Origin: Arenimonas donghaensis DSM 18148 = HO3-R19 | Lineage (GTDB): Bacteria > Pseudomonadota > Gammaproteobacteria > Xanthomonadales > Xanthomonadaceae | Direction of reading: 5' to 3' | DNA length: 64,000 nucleotides | Assembly: GCF_000743535.1 (NCBI RefSeq) | Contig: NZ_AVCJ01000012.1 | Location: forward strand, 1 to 64,000 | Part shown: positions 46,936-56,238 of the stretch, piece after piece | How the letters are laid out: each line of letters begins with the position of its first letter | How positions within the stretch are numbered: the first letter of the stretch is position 1 | Notes under the pieces: model-generated | The model's input: only the letters and a program-made list of their open reading frames with translations | Databases searched by the model: none | Told to the model about the DNA's origin: nothing | Position numbers and translations under genes: made by a program

Positions 46936-47385
46936 TCAGCCTCCTGCCGGGGCCAGGCGAAGTGGAATGGCCTTGCGCGCCGGCGGGGCCGGCAGCATCT
47001 GGGCCAGGGTGATGCCGCCAAGCGCCTCGGCGATGACGTCATTGATGCGGCGCCAGTGGCTCTGGACGCCGCAGTGGGGTTCGTGTTCGCAGCTCGAGTG
47101 CTCGCCGGAACATTCGGTCATGCCCAGGGGGCCTTCGATGGCCTCGACCACCGCGATCAGCGGGATGTCGGCGGCCGGGCGCGCCAGGCGGTAGCCACCG
47201 CTTGCGCCGCGAAAACTTTCCACCAGCCCGGCGTGGGCCAGCGGCTTGAGCACCTTGGCCACCGTCGGGGGCTCGAGGTGCGCCAGCTCAGCCAGTTCGG
47301 CCGAGGAATGCACGCGCTCCGGCGCCCGGGCCAGGGCGACCAGGATGACGGTGGCGTAGTCGGTTAGCTTGGTGACGCGAAGCAT
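46936..47385 (-). CDS. sufR: Rrf2/IscR-family regulator of the SUF operon
   Basis: A 149-residue Rrf2-type regulator. An N-terminal winged helix covers about residues 1-75 ([20 protein letters not shown], then [20 protein letters not shown] and GGYRLARP). Three cysteines that could hold an iron-sulfur cluster lie in [15 protein letters not shown] at about residues 97-111. Proteins of this type sense cluster supply and control suf genes; this form heads many gammaproteobacterial SUF operons. The symbol is used for the role; it is not homologous to the cyanobacterial SufR. A palindrome over its -10 region is a likely operator. Confidence 0.9.
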   Translation of the reverse strand: MLRVTKLTDYATVILVALARAPERVHSSAELAELAHLEPPTVAKVLKPLAHAGLVESFRGASGGYRLARPAADIPLIAVVEAIEGPLGMTECSGEHSSCEHEPHCGVQSHWRRINDVIAEALGGITLAQMLPAPPARKAIPLRLAPAGG

Positions 47386-47411
47386 GGGCGTCGGCCTGGC
47401 GGTGTAATCAG

Positions 47412-47435
47412 GACCGAAATTGTACTCTTTTGGTC
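47412..47435. promoter_or_regulatory. Candidate operator/promoter of the suf operon
   Basis: GACCGAAA (47412-47419) and TTTTGGTC (47428-47435) form an inverted repeat matching at 7 of 8 positions with an 8-bp spacer. Read on the minus strand it overlaps TACAAT (47419-47424), a good -10 hexamer, 27-50 bp before the sufR start. It is well placed for autorepression. Confidence 0.5.
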
Positions 47436-47499
47436 CCGGGCTGGGAACCGGGGCGGGGTTCGGGGACAATGCGGGCCCCGAAAGTGCCAGGACCACCGC

Positions 47500-47979
47500 A
47501 TGCCCAAGAAGATCGAAGCCCGCCGTTCGGAAATCCACGGCAACGGCGTCTTCGCCACGGCCGCCATCGCCAAGGGCGAGCGGATCGTGCGTTACAAGGG
47601 CCTGCTGCGCACCCACGACGAGGCCGACGAGTTTTATGCCGAGGTCCCGGACGACGGCCATACTTTCCTGTTCACGCTCAACGACAAATACGTGATCGAC
47701 GCCAATGTCGAGGGCAACGTCGCCCGCTGGATCAACCACAGCTGCGACCCCAACTGCGAAGCGGTCTACGAGGAAAGCGCCAGCGGCAAGAAGCGCAAGG
47801 ACCGGATCTACATCGAGGCCATGCGCGACATCGCCCCGGGCGAGGAGCTGGCCTACAACTACGGCATCACCCTGGTCGAGGCCCACACCGCCAAGCAGAA
47901 GGCCATCTGGGCCTGTCGCTGCGGTTCGCCCAAGTGCACGGGCACCATGCTCCAGCCCAAGAAAAAGAAGAAAGCCTGA
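47500..47979 (+). CDS. SET-domain protein with post-SET zinc motif (putative protein lysine methyltransferase)
   Basis: A 159-residue protein with a complete SET domain: RRSEIHGNGVFATAAIAKGE (GxG loop), WINHSCDPNCEA (NHSC motif, about residues 78-88) and GEELAYNYGITL (catalytic Tyr). A post-SET segment, WACRCGSPKCTGTML, has the CxC-x4-C cysteines that, with the NHSC cysteine, bind zinc in eukaryotic histone methyltransferases. The tail is KKKKKA. It should transfer methyl groups from SAM to a protein lysine. Its substrate is unknown; the H1-like protein in this window and ribosomal proteins are candidates (inference). It is divergent from sufR. Confidence 0.9.
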   Translation: MPKKIEARRSEIHGNGVFATAAIAKGERIVRYKGLLRTHDEADEFYAEVPDDGHTFLFTLNDKYVIDANVEGNVARWINHSCDPNCEAVYEESASGKKRKDRIYIEAMRDIAPGEELAYNYGITLVEAHTAKQKAIWACRCGSPKCTGTMLQPKKKKKA

Positions 47980-47990
47980 CCGCTGCAGCC

Positions 47991-48048
47991 CCTGTGGGAG
48001 GGACTTCAGTCCCGAAAGCCGTTCGGGACTGAAGTCCCTCCCACGGGG
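47991..48048. repeat. REP family B palindrome, full hairpin
   Basis: Arms of about 26 bases around a five-base loop, with the core GGGAGGGACTTCAGTCCCG. It starts 12 bp after the SET gene stop. Confidence 0.9.
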
Positions 48049-48117
48049 GTTACTTACGGCCCTCACGCCCCGCTGGCCGATTACGCCAGCATGCCGCGTC
48101 ACGTCTCCGGTCCTGCA

Positions 48118-50349
48118 ATGAACCCTTTACGCCTCCCCTTGGGGCTGGCCCTGGCCGTCGCCAGCCTGCCCGCCGCCGCCATCACCGTTGACGGGCGCAT
48201 CGACCCGGCCGAATGGGCGCAGGCGCGCCACATCACCGACTTCGTCCGCGTCCAGCCCATCGACCGCGCCGAGCCGGCGCTGCGCACCGAGGCATGGCTG
48301 CTGGCCACGCCGCAGGGCCTGGCCGTCGCCTTCCGCGCCGAGCAGCCGCCGGGTGTGCCGCGCACCACCCAGCGCACCCGTCGCGACCAGGGCGGCGCCC
48401 TGGACCGGGTGAACCTGATGGTGGACTTCGACGGCGACGGCCGCACCGGCTACGACTTCATGGTGACGGTGGCCGGCGGCATCAGCGACGAGGTCATCAC
48501 CAGCGAACGCAACTTCAACACCGACTGGGACGGGCACTGGCACCGCGCGGTGCAGCAGGACGAACAGGGCTGGTCGGTGGAGATGCTGGTGCCCTGGCAC
48601 GTGGCGCCCATGGCGCGGCCCGAAGGCGGCGAACGCACCCTGGGCATCTATCTCGACCGCGTGGTCGGCAGTACCGGCGAACGTTACGGCTGGCCCTTCA
48701 TCAGCTACCAGAACCCGAGTTTCCTGTCCGCCTTCCACAAGGTGCAGGTGCCGCACTACGAACAGTCGCTGCTGGCGGTGACACCCTACGTGGTCGGCGT
48801 GCACGACGCCGTCGGCGGCGGCAGCGACTTCGATGCCGGCGCCGACATCTTCTGGAAGCCCAACGGCCAGTTCCAGCTGTCGGCGACGATCAATCCCGAC
48901 TTCGGCCAGGTCGAAAGCGACGACCTGGTGGTCAACTTCGGCGCGGTTGAAACCTTCTTCGGCGACAAGCGGCCGTTCTTCACCGAGAACCAGGGCCTGT
49001 TCGACGTGCCTTTCGGCGCCGGCAACAGCCGCCTGCTCTACACACGACGCATCGGCGGGCGGGCGGACGACGGCAGTGGTTCGGGCGACGTCACCGCCGC
49101 GGTCAAACTCAACGGCAGCCTGGGCCAGGTGCGCTACGGCGTCCTGGCCGCGGCCGAGGGCGACGAGGCGGGTCGCGACTTCTTCGCGCTGCGTGCCACC
49201 CGCGACTTCGGCGCCCAGGACCTGGGCACCATGCTCACGCACGTCGACCGGCCTTTCCTGGACCGGACTGCCACGGTCTATTCGGTCGACCACCTGTGGA
49301 CGCCGACCCCAGCCTGGGTGGTGCGCACCCAGGCCGTGGCCTCGTCGGTGGACCAGTCCGGGGAGCGCAGCGACGACTTTGGCTGGCAGCTGCGCGCAGA
49401 CCAGGCGCTGGGGGACGGCTGGCGCCAGCAGTTCTACGTCCTGCACCTGGGCGACGAGCTGCAGCTCAACGATATCGGCTACCTCGATCGCAACAACTTC
49501 AATTACCTGCGCTACGAACTGGCGCGCCGCCGCAGCGACTTCGCGCCGGGCTCGCGCTATGCGTCCTGGGAAACCCGCTGGGCGGTGTCGAACCGCCGCA
49601 ACGGGCAGGGCACGGTGATCGCCGAGGCCGCGGCGATCAATCGTTATGCCGAGCGCCGCGACGGCGGCAGCGAGTTCTGGGATGTGTCGGCCTGGTCCAG
49701 CGGCCACGACGACCTGATCACCCGCGGCAACGGCGTCGTCCGTATGCCCGAAAAGCTCTACCTGTTCTGGGAACGCTCGCGCCCGCGCCGCGGCCCCTGG
49801 GCGTTCTACGGTTCGGCGCGCGCCGCCGGCGAAGGCCTGGACGGTGCCAGCGTCATGGGGCTGCAGCTGACGGTCCAGCCGACCCTGCACCTGAGCGACA
49901 GCCTGTCGCTGCAGGGCAACCTGGCGCTGCAGCACAACCCGGACTGGCTGCTGTGGCGCGGCGGCACCCGGCTGGGCAGTTTCCGGGCCGATACGGTGCG
50001 CGCCGGCCTGAACCTGCAGTGGCAGCTGGGACACCGGCAGGAGCTGCGGGTGAAGCTGGAGTCGATCGCACTCGATGCCCGGCTGCGCCAGGCTTGGCAG
50101 GTGGGGCCGGGCGGGCAGCCGGTGCCGACGAGCGACCCGATTCCGGACTTCAGCCTGGCCAACCTGGGCTTCCAGATCCGCTACCGCTACGAACTCGCGC
50201 CGCTGTCGGACCTGTACGTGGTCTATGGCCGGGGCGGGGCGCTGCTCGAGGAGGGCAGCCGGTCGCTGGCCGACCTGCTGGGCGACGCCACCAGCCTGCG
50301 TGATGCCGAGCAGCTGCTCATCAAGCTCAGCTACCGGTTCGCCAACTGA
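48118..50349 (+). CDS. DUF5916 protein: CBM9-like domain plus predicted outer-membrane barrel
   Basis: A 743-residue exported protein. The signal peptide ends near residue 20 (LPAAA). Residues about 22-210 form a family 9 carbohydrate-binding-like domain (ITVDGRIDPAEWAQARHITD, then VNLMVDFDGDGRTGYDFMV). The rest is the DUF5916 region with many amphipathic strands (FGAVETFFGDKRPFFTENQG is a family hallmark) and ends in LIKLSYRFAN, as expected for a barrel. It probably sits in the outer membrane and contacts sugars or peptides; the function is not established. The ATG at 48118 is chosen for the signal peptide. Confidence 0.87.
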   Translation: MNPLRLPLGLALAVASLPAAAITVDGRIDPAEWAQARHITDFVRVQPIDRAEPALRTEAWLLATPQGLAVAFRAEQPPGVPRTTQRTRRDQGGALDRVNLMVDFDGDGRTGYDFMVTVAGGISDEVITSERNFNTDWDGHWHRAVQQDEQGWSVEMLVPWHVAPMARPEGGERTLGIYLDRVVGSTGERYGWPFISYQNPSFLSAFHKVQVPHYEQSLLAVTPYVVGVHDAVGGGSDFDAGADIFWKPNGQFQLSATINPDFGQVESDDLVVNFGAVETFFGDKRPFFTENQGLFDVPFGAGNSRLLYTRRIGGRADDGSGSGDVTAAVKLNGSLGQVRYGVLAAAEGDEAGRDFFALRATRDFGAQDLGTMLTHVDRPFLDRTATVYSVDHLWTPTPAWVVRTQAVASSVDQSGERSDDFGWQLRADQALGDGWRQQFYVLHLGDELQLNDIGYLDRNNFNYLRYELARRRSDFAPGSRYASWETRWAVSNRRNGQGTVIAEAAAINRYAERRDGGSEFWDVSAWSSGHDDLITRGNGVVRMPEKLYLFWERSRPRRGPWAFYGSARAAGEGLDGASVMGLQLTVQPTLHLSDSLSLQGNLALQHNPDWLLWRGGTRLGSFRADTVRAGLNLQWQLGHRQELRVKLESIALDARLRQAWQVGPGGQPVPTSDPIPDFSLANLGFQIRYRYELAPLSDLYVVYGRGGALLEEGSRSLADLLGDATSLRDAEQLLIKLSYRFAN

Positions 50350-50363
50350 GGTGGCCTTCCTCG

Positions 50364-50409
50364 TTCGGGACTGAAGTCCCTTCCACAGGGACTGAGGTCC
50401 CTCCCACAG
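50364..50409. repeat. Two tandem REP family B half copies
   Basis: Two successive right arms, GGGACTGAAGTCCCTTCCAC and GGGACTGAGGTCCCTCCCAC, lie 15 bp after the DUF5916 stop. No matching left arm is present. The rest of the gap to 50495 shows nothing recognisable. Confidence 0.8.
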
Positions 50410-50495
50410 GGACTGCCTCGGGACCGGGCGGGAGTGATGCCTGGCTGAATGGCCCTGCCACACGGCTTGCGGGCCCGCCCTGATCTAGGTCTAAT

Positions 50496-50515
50496 GTTTC
50501 AGAAATTTCTGAAAC
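50496..50515. promoter_or_regulatory. Perfect 20-bp palindrome, operator of the regulator-cydAB operon
   Basis: GTTTCAGAAATTTCTGAAAC is a perfect palindrome ending 13 bp before the GTG start of the GbsR-like gene. It is AT-rich in a GC-rich setting. Its length suits a dimeric winged-helix repressor. Confidence 0.8.
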
Positions 50516-50528
50516 CTGAGGCATCGCC

Positions 50529-51112
50529 GTGGACCTTCCCCCGCTCAGCCAGGCTTTCGTGCTGCATTTTGGTGAAATGGGCAGCCGTTGGGGCATCAAC
50601 CGGACCGTGGGGCAGATCTACGCCGTGCTGTTCATCTCGGCCCGGCCGCTGACCGCCGACGAGATCACCGACCGCCTGGGCGTCAGCCGTTCGAACGTCA
50701 GCATGGGCCTCAAGGAGCTCTCCTCCTGGCGCCTGGTGCGCCTGAGCCACCAGCCCGGCGATCGCCGCGACTTCTACACCGCGCCCGAGGACGTCTGGGC
50801 GATCTTCAAGACCCTGGCCGAGGAGCGCCAGCGGCGCGAAGTCGACCCGACGCTGTCGATGCTGCGCGACGCCTTGCTCGAAACCCCGGATTCGCCCGAG
50901 GAGCGGCACGCCCAGGCACGCATGCGCGAGATGCACGACCTGATCGAGCAGCTGACCGACTGGTTCGCCGAGGTGCGCAAGCTGTCCCCGGCCACCCTCG
51001 AGAAGTTGATGGCCCTGGGCACCACCGCCACCAAGTTGCTGGACATGAAGGAGCGCCTGCTGGGCGGACCGGCCCCGGCACCACCGGACGCGGCCGCCGG
51101 GGAGACGCGCTG

Positions 51113-51113
<1 letters not shown>
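50529..51113 (+). CDS. GbsR/MarR-type transcriptional regulator of cydAB
   Basis: A 194-residue winged-helix regulator of the GbsR type. The DNA-binding domain covers about residues 25-95 (INRTVGQIYAVLFISARPLT, LGVSRSNVSMGLKELSSWRL and HQPGDRRDFYTAPEDV), followed by helical dimerisation parts. The start is GTG at 50529, 13 bp behind a perfect palindrome. Its TGA overlaps the cydA ATG by one base, so regulator and oxidase are one operon and autoregulation is likely. The signal is unknown; oxygen, nitric oxide or respiratory state are plausible. Confidence 0.87.
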
Positions 51114-52471
<1,358 letters not shown>

Positions 52472-52480
52472 GGAGGCTCC

Positions 52481-53473
52481 ATGGATGCCTGGCTGCCGCT
52501 GATCTTCATGGGCCTGATGGCCCTGGCCATGCTGGTCTACGTGGTGCTCGACGGCTACGACCTGGGCGTGGGCCTGCTGGTGCCTTTCGCCGACGGTCCG
52601 GGCAAGGACCGCATGGTCGCCTCCATCGGCCCGTTCTGGGACGCCAACGAAACCTGGCTGGTGCTGGGCGTCGGGCTGCTGCTGGTCGCCTTCCCGGTGG
52701 CACACGGCGTCATCCTGGGCGCGCTGTACCTGCCGGTGCTGGTGATGCTGCTGGGCCTGATCCTGCGCGGCGTCGCCTTTGATTTCCGCGCCAAGGCGCA
52801 CGACGAACACCGGGCGCTGTGGAACGCCGCCTTCAGCGTCGGCTCGCTGGCGGCGGCGCTGGCGCAGGGTTACATGGTCGGGCGCTACGTGCTGGGCTTC
52901 GAACCGGGCGCGGTGCCGATGCTGTTCGCCGCCTTCATCGCGCTGTGCCTGGCGGCGGGTTATGCGTTGCTGGGCGCGACCTGGCTGCTGATGAAGATGC
53001 AGGGGCCGCTGATCCGGCAGGCGGCCGGCTGGGGCTGGTGGGCGCTGTGGCTGACCGGGCTGGGCATCGCCGCGGTGTCGGTGGCGACGCCCTTCGTATC
53101 GCCGCGCATCTTCGAGAAGTGGTTCGCGCTGCCCAACTTCTTCCTGCTGATGCCGGTGCCGCTGCTGACGGCCGGCCTGTTCGCGATCTGCGAGAGCCAC
53201 CTGCGCCGCATCCGGCGTGGCGGCAAGGGCCGCGACTGGGTGCCGTTCGCGGCGGCGATCGGCATGTTCGTGCTGGCCTTCGGCGGCCTCGCCTACAGCG
53301 TCTATCCCTACCTGGTGATCGACCAGATCGTGTTCTGGGACGCGGCCGCCGCGCCGGGTTCACTCAAGATCATCCTGGCCGGCGCGCTGGTGACGCTGCC
53401 GATGATCATCGGCTACACGGTGTTCGCCTACCGGGTGTTCTGGGGCCGGGACACCGAACTGAGCTACGAGTGA
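52481..53473 (+). CDS. cydB: Cytochrome bd-type ubiquinol oxidase subunit II
   Basis: A 330-residue subunit with eight predicted helices and the family N-terminus (VVLDGYDLGVGLLVPF, then IGPFWDANETWLVLG). It stabilises the oxidase and the haem pocket of subunit I. An AGGAGG ribosome-binding site precedes the ATG. No small CydX-like reading frame with a ribosome-binding site was found after it; the next gene is on the other strand. Confidence 0.94.
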   Translation: MDAWLPLIFMGLMALAMLVYVVLDGYDLGVGLLVPFADGPGKDRMVASIGPFWDANETWLVLGVGLLLVAFPVAHGVILGALYLPVLVMLLGLILRGVAFDFRAKAHDEHRALWNAAFSVGSLAAALAQGYMVGRYVLGFEPGAVPMLFAAFIALCLAAGYALLGATWLLMKMQGPLIRQAAGWGWWALWLTGLGIAAVSVATPFVSPRIFEKWFALPNFFLLMPVPLLTAGLFAICESHLRRIRRGGKGRDWVPFAAAIGMFVLAFGGLAYSVYPYLVIDQIVFWDAAAAPGSLKIILAGALVTLPMIIGYTVFAYRVFWGRDTELSYE

Positions 53474-53483
53474 CCCGGGCCGG

Positions 53484-53996
53484 TCAGCGGCAGCTCGACA
53501 GCCTGGTGGCCGCGGCGTAGTTGCTGGCGCGGCAGTTCCATTCCAGGCTGCCGTCGGCGCGCACGGTCGGCGTGAGCCGGATGACGCCGCTGCGCGCCAC
53601 GTGCGGCTTGACCAGGATCGCCACCTGGCCGAAGGGCTGCACGGTGATGCTGGCCACGGGGCCGCCGGCATGGTCGTCGGGGATGCCCAGGCCCAGCTGG
53701 GCCAGGTTGCGCGGCCAGGTGCCCTGGGCGGCATAAAACGCGTCCACGGCTTCCTGGATCGGGCGTGCGCGCTCGATCGCGTCGGCGGCCTGGGCCTGGT
53801 CCGGCGACAGTGGCCCGGGACCCAGTGGCGTGGTTTCCATCGGCATCGGAGCGGGCCGGTTTGCCGGCGCGGCCTTCACCGGGACCTGCGGCTCGAGGTC
53901 TGGCAGCGTGGCGTAGTGCACCGACACCCGGTAGGCCACCAGGGCCAGCAGGACGCTCAGTACCAGCGCGACGTAGAGGGGCGCAACGCGTTTCAT
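53484..53996 (-). CDS. Membrane-anchored protein with type IV pilin-like C-terminal domain
   Basis: A 170-residue protein with one N-terminal helix (about 5-25, VAPLYVALVLSVLLALVAYR), a proline-rich linker and a C-terminal domain. There, VDAFYAAQGTWPRNLAQLGL, followed by GVIRLTP, SLEWNCRAS and a final SSCR, resembles the globular head of type IV pilins, including a Cys pair as for the disulfide loop. The prepilin peptidase site (Gly-Phe) is missing, so it is not a normal pilin subunit. ATG 53996 is preferred over the GTG four codons earlier. Its function is unknown. It converges on cydB (10 bp). Confidence 0.75.
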   Translation of the reverse strand: MKRVAPLYVALVLSVLLALVAYRVSVHYATLPDLEPQVPVKAAPANRPAPMPMETTPLGPGPLSPDQAQAADAIERARPIQEAVDAFYAAQGTWPRNLAQLGLGIPDDHAGGPVASITVQPFGQVAILVKPHVARSGVIRLTPTVRADGSLEWNCRASNYAAATRLSSCR

Positions 53997-54048
53997 CCGT
54001 GCCTTCACCGGCGCGGCCGACGTGGCCGCGCCAGCAGTCTAACCGGCA

Positions 54049-56085
54049 TCAGTCGTCGTCGTGTCGAGGCCGGTAGGCCTCCACCAGCTGCTTTTGCACG
54101 GCACCGGGCACGGGCTCGTAGTGGCTGAACTCGAGCTCGTAGCGGCCGCGGCCGGCGGTGGCGCCCTTGAGTTCGGTGGCGTAGTCGCCCAGTTCCGACA
54201 GCGGCACCTGCGCCTTGACCAGCATTTCGCCGCCGCGACCGGCGTCGGTGCCGTGGATGCGCGCGCGCTTGCCGGCGAGCTGGCCGGTGATGTCGCCCAT
54301 GTGTTCCTCGGGCACCGCCACCACCAGGTCGACGATGGGCTCGAGCACCTGCGGCCGCGCCTTGAGGATCGCGTCCAGGAAGGCCTTCTTGCCGGCCGCG
54401 ACGAAGGCGACTTCCTTGGAGTCGACGCTGTGATACTTGCCGTCGTACACGGTCACGCGCACGTCCTGCAGCTGGTAGCCGGCGATGGCGCCGCCGTCGA
54501 GCACCTGGCGCACGCCCTTTTCCACGGCCGGGATGAACTGGCCGGGGATGGTGCCGCCCTTCACCGCATCGACGAACTCGAAGCCCTTGCCGCGCTCGAG
54601 CGGTTCGATGCGCAGGAAAACCTCGCCGAACTGGCCGGCGCCGCCGGTCTGTTTCTTGTGCCGGTAGTGGCCCTCGGCCTGGGCGCCGATGGTCTCGCGG
54701 TAGGCGATGCGCGGGGGATGCGTGGCCACGTCGACGCCGTAGCGCTCGCGGATGCGTTCGAGCATCACCCGCAGGTGCAGTTCGCCCAGTCCGCGGATGA
54801 CGGTTTCGTTGAGTTCGGTGTTGTGCTCGACCAGGAAACCCGGGTCCTCCTCGGCCAGCTTGTGCAGGGTCGTGGCGAGCTTCTGCTCCTGGCCGCGGGT
54901 GGCGGCTTCGATGGCCAGCCCGAACATCGGCTTCGGGAAATCCAGCGGCTTGAGCCGGATGTCGTCCTCGTCGTGGCTGTCGTGCAAGACGGCATCGAAG
55001 TGGATATCGTCCACCTTGGCCACCGCGGCGATGTCGCCGGGCAGGGCCTGGTCGACCTCGACGTGGTCCTTGCCCTGCAGCTTGAAAAGATGCCCCACCT
55101 TGAACGGCTTGCGGCCATCGTCGATGAACAGCTGGCTGTCCCTGCGCACCGTGCCCTGGAACACCCGGAACACGCTCAGTTTCCCGACGAAGGGGTCGTT
55201 GACGATCTTGAACACGTCGGCGACCACGTGGGCGTCGGGGTCGGGCTGGGCCGCGAAGGGCTGGCCGTTCTTCTCGAACGGCGGCGGGTTGCCTTCCATC
55301 GGATTGGGAAAAAGTTTCTCCGCCAGGTCCAGCAGCTCGGTCACCCCGACGCCGTTGCGCGCCGACACGAAGCACACCGGCACCAGGTGGCCCTCGCGCA
55401 GGCACTGTTCGAAGGCGTCGTGCAGCGCCTGCCCGGACAGGCCTTCCTCGCCGTCTTCCAGGTAGCGCTCCATCACTTGTTCGTTGATCTCCACCACCTG
55501 GTCGACGATGCGCTGGTGGGCATCGGCCACCGGGCCCAGGTCGGAGTCGCCTTCGGGATTGAAGAAACAGTCGACCACCCGCGTGCCCTTGTCGGCGGGC
55601 AGGTTGATCGGCAGGCATTCGGGGCCGAAGGCGTCGCGCAGTTCCTCGAGCAACACCGGCAGGTGGCCGGGGTCGACGTCGATCTTGTTGACCACCAGCA
55701 CCCGGCACAGGTTGCGGGCCCGGGCGTACTCCATCATCCGGCGGGTGCCGTATTCGACGCCGGTGGCGGCGTTGACCACCACGGCCACCGTTTCCACCGC
55801 CGAGAACGCCGACAGGCTGGGTCCGCGGAAGTCGGGATAGCCCGGGGTGTCGATCAGGTTGACGTGGATGCCGGCGTGGTCGGTGCTGGCGATGGCGGTG
55901 TTGAGCGAATGACCGCGGGCCTTTTCCATCGGATCGAAGTCCGACACCGTGCTGCCGCGTTCCAGGCTGCCTGCTGCGGGAATCGCGCCGCCGGCAAACA
56001 GCAGGGCTTCGAACAGGGTGGTCTTGCCGGCGCCGGAGTGGCCTGCCAGGGCCACGTTGCGGATTTGCGCTGTGCTGTACGACAT
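54049..56085 (-). CDS. Elongation factor G-like GTPase (EF-G2 type)
   Basis: A 678-residue translational GTPase with EF-G architecture. In the G domain, G1 is GHSGAGKTTL at about residue 17, G3 is DTPGYPDF, and G4 is NKID; domains II-V follow (QTGGAGQFGEVFLRIEPLER in domain IV; GYQLQDVRVTVYDGKYHSVD). The G1 motif reads GHSGAGKT rather than the AHIDAGKT of canonical EF-G, as in the EF-G2 paralogues of several bacteria. Canonical fusA is normally within the str operon, absent here. The role of EF-G2 is not settled. GGGAGGAA precedes the ATG. Confidence 0.92.
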   Translation of the reverse strand: MSYSTAQIRNVALAGHSGAGKTTLFEALLFAGGAIPAAGSLERGSTVSDFDPMEKARGHSLNTAIASTDHAGIHVNLIDTPGYPDFRGPSLSAFSAVETVAVVVNAATGVEYGTRRMMEYARARNLCRVLVVNKIDVDPGHLPVLLEELRDAFGPECLPINLPADKGTRVVDCFFNPEGDSDLGPVADAHQRIVDQVVEINEQVMERYLEDGEEGLSGQALHDAFEQCLREGHLVPVCFVSARNGVGVTELLDLAEKLFPNPMEGNPPPFEKNGQPFAAQPDPDAHVVADVFKIVNDPFVGKLSVFRVFQGTVRRDSQLFIDDGRKPFKVGHLFKLQGKDHVEVDQALPGDIAAVAKVDDIHFDAVLHDSHDEDDIRLKPLDFPKPMFGLAIEAATRGQEQKLATTLHKLAEEDPGFLVEHNTELNETVIRGLGELHLRVMLERIRERYGVDVATHPPRIAYRETIGAQAEGHYRHKKQTGGAGQFGEVFLRIEPLERGKGFEFVDAVKGGTIPGQFIPAVEKGVRQVLDGGAIAGYQLQDVRVTVYDGKYHSVDSKEVAFVAAGKKAFLDAILKARPQVLEPIVDLVVAVPEEHMGDITGQLAGKRARIHGTDAGRGGEMLVKAQVPLSELGDYATELKGATAGRGRYELEFSHYEPVPGAVQKQLVEAYRPRHDDD

Positions 56086-56238
56086 GAGGCCGTTCCTCCC
56101 GAGGGTGGGTGGTTGGGCCGTCATGGTCGGCGGCGCGATGGCGCTGCCTTTTCGGTCGTCGAACGCGACCGCGCGTCGGTCATGGCGGACGCCCGGCCGG
56201 GGCCGGGGCGACTAGCCTCCTACTCCCGCCGGCCCGGG

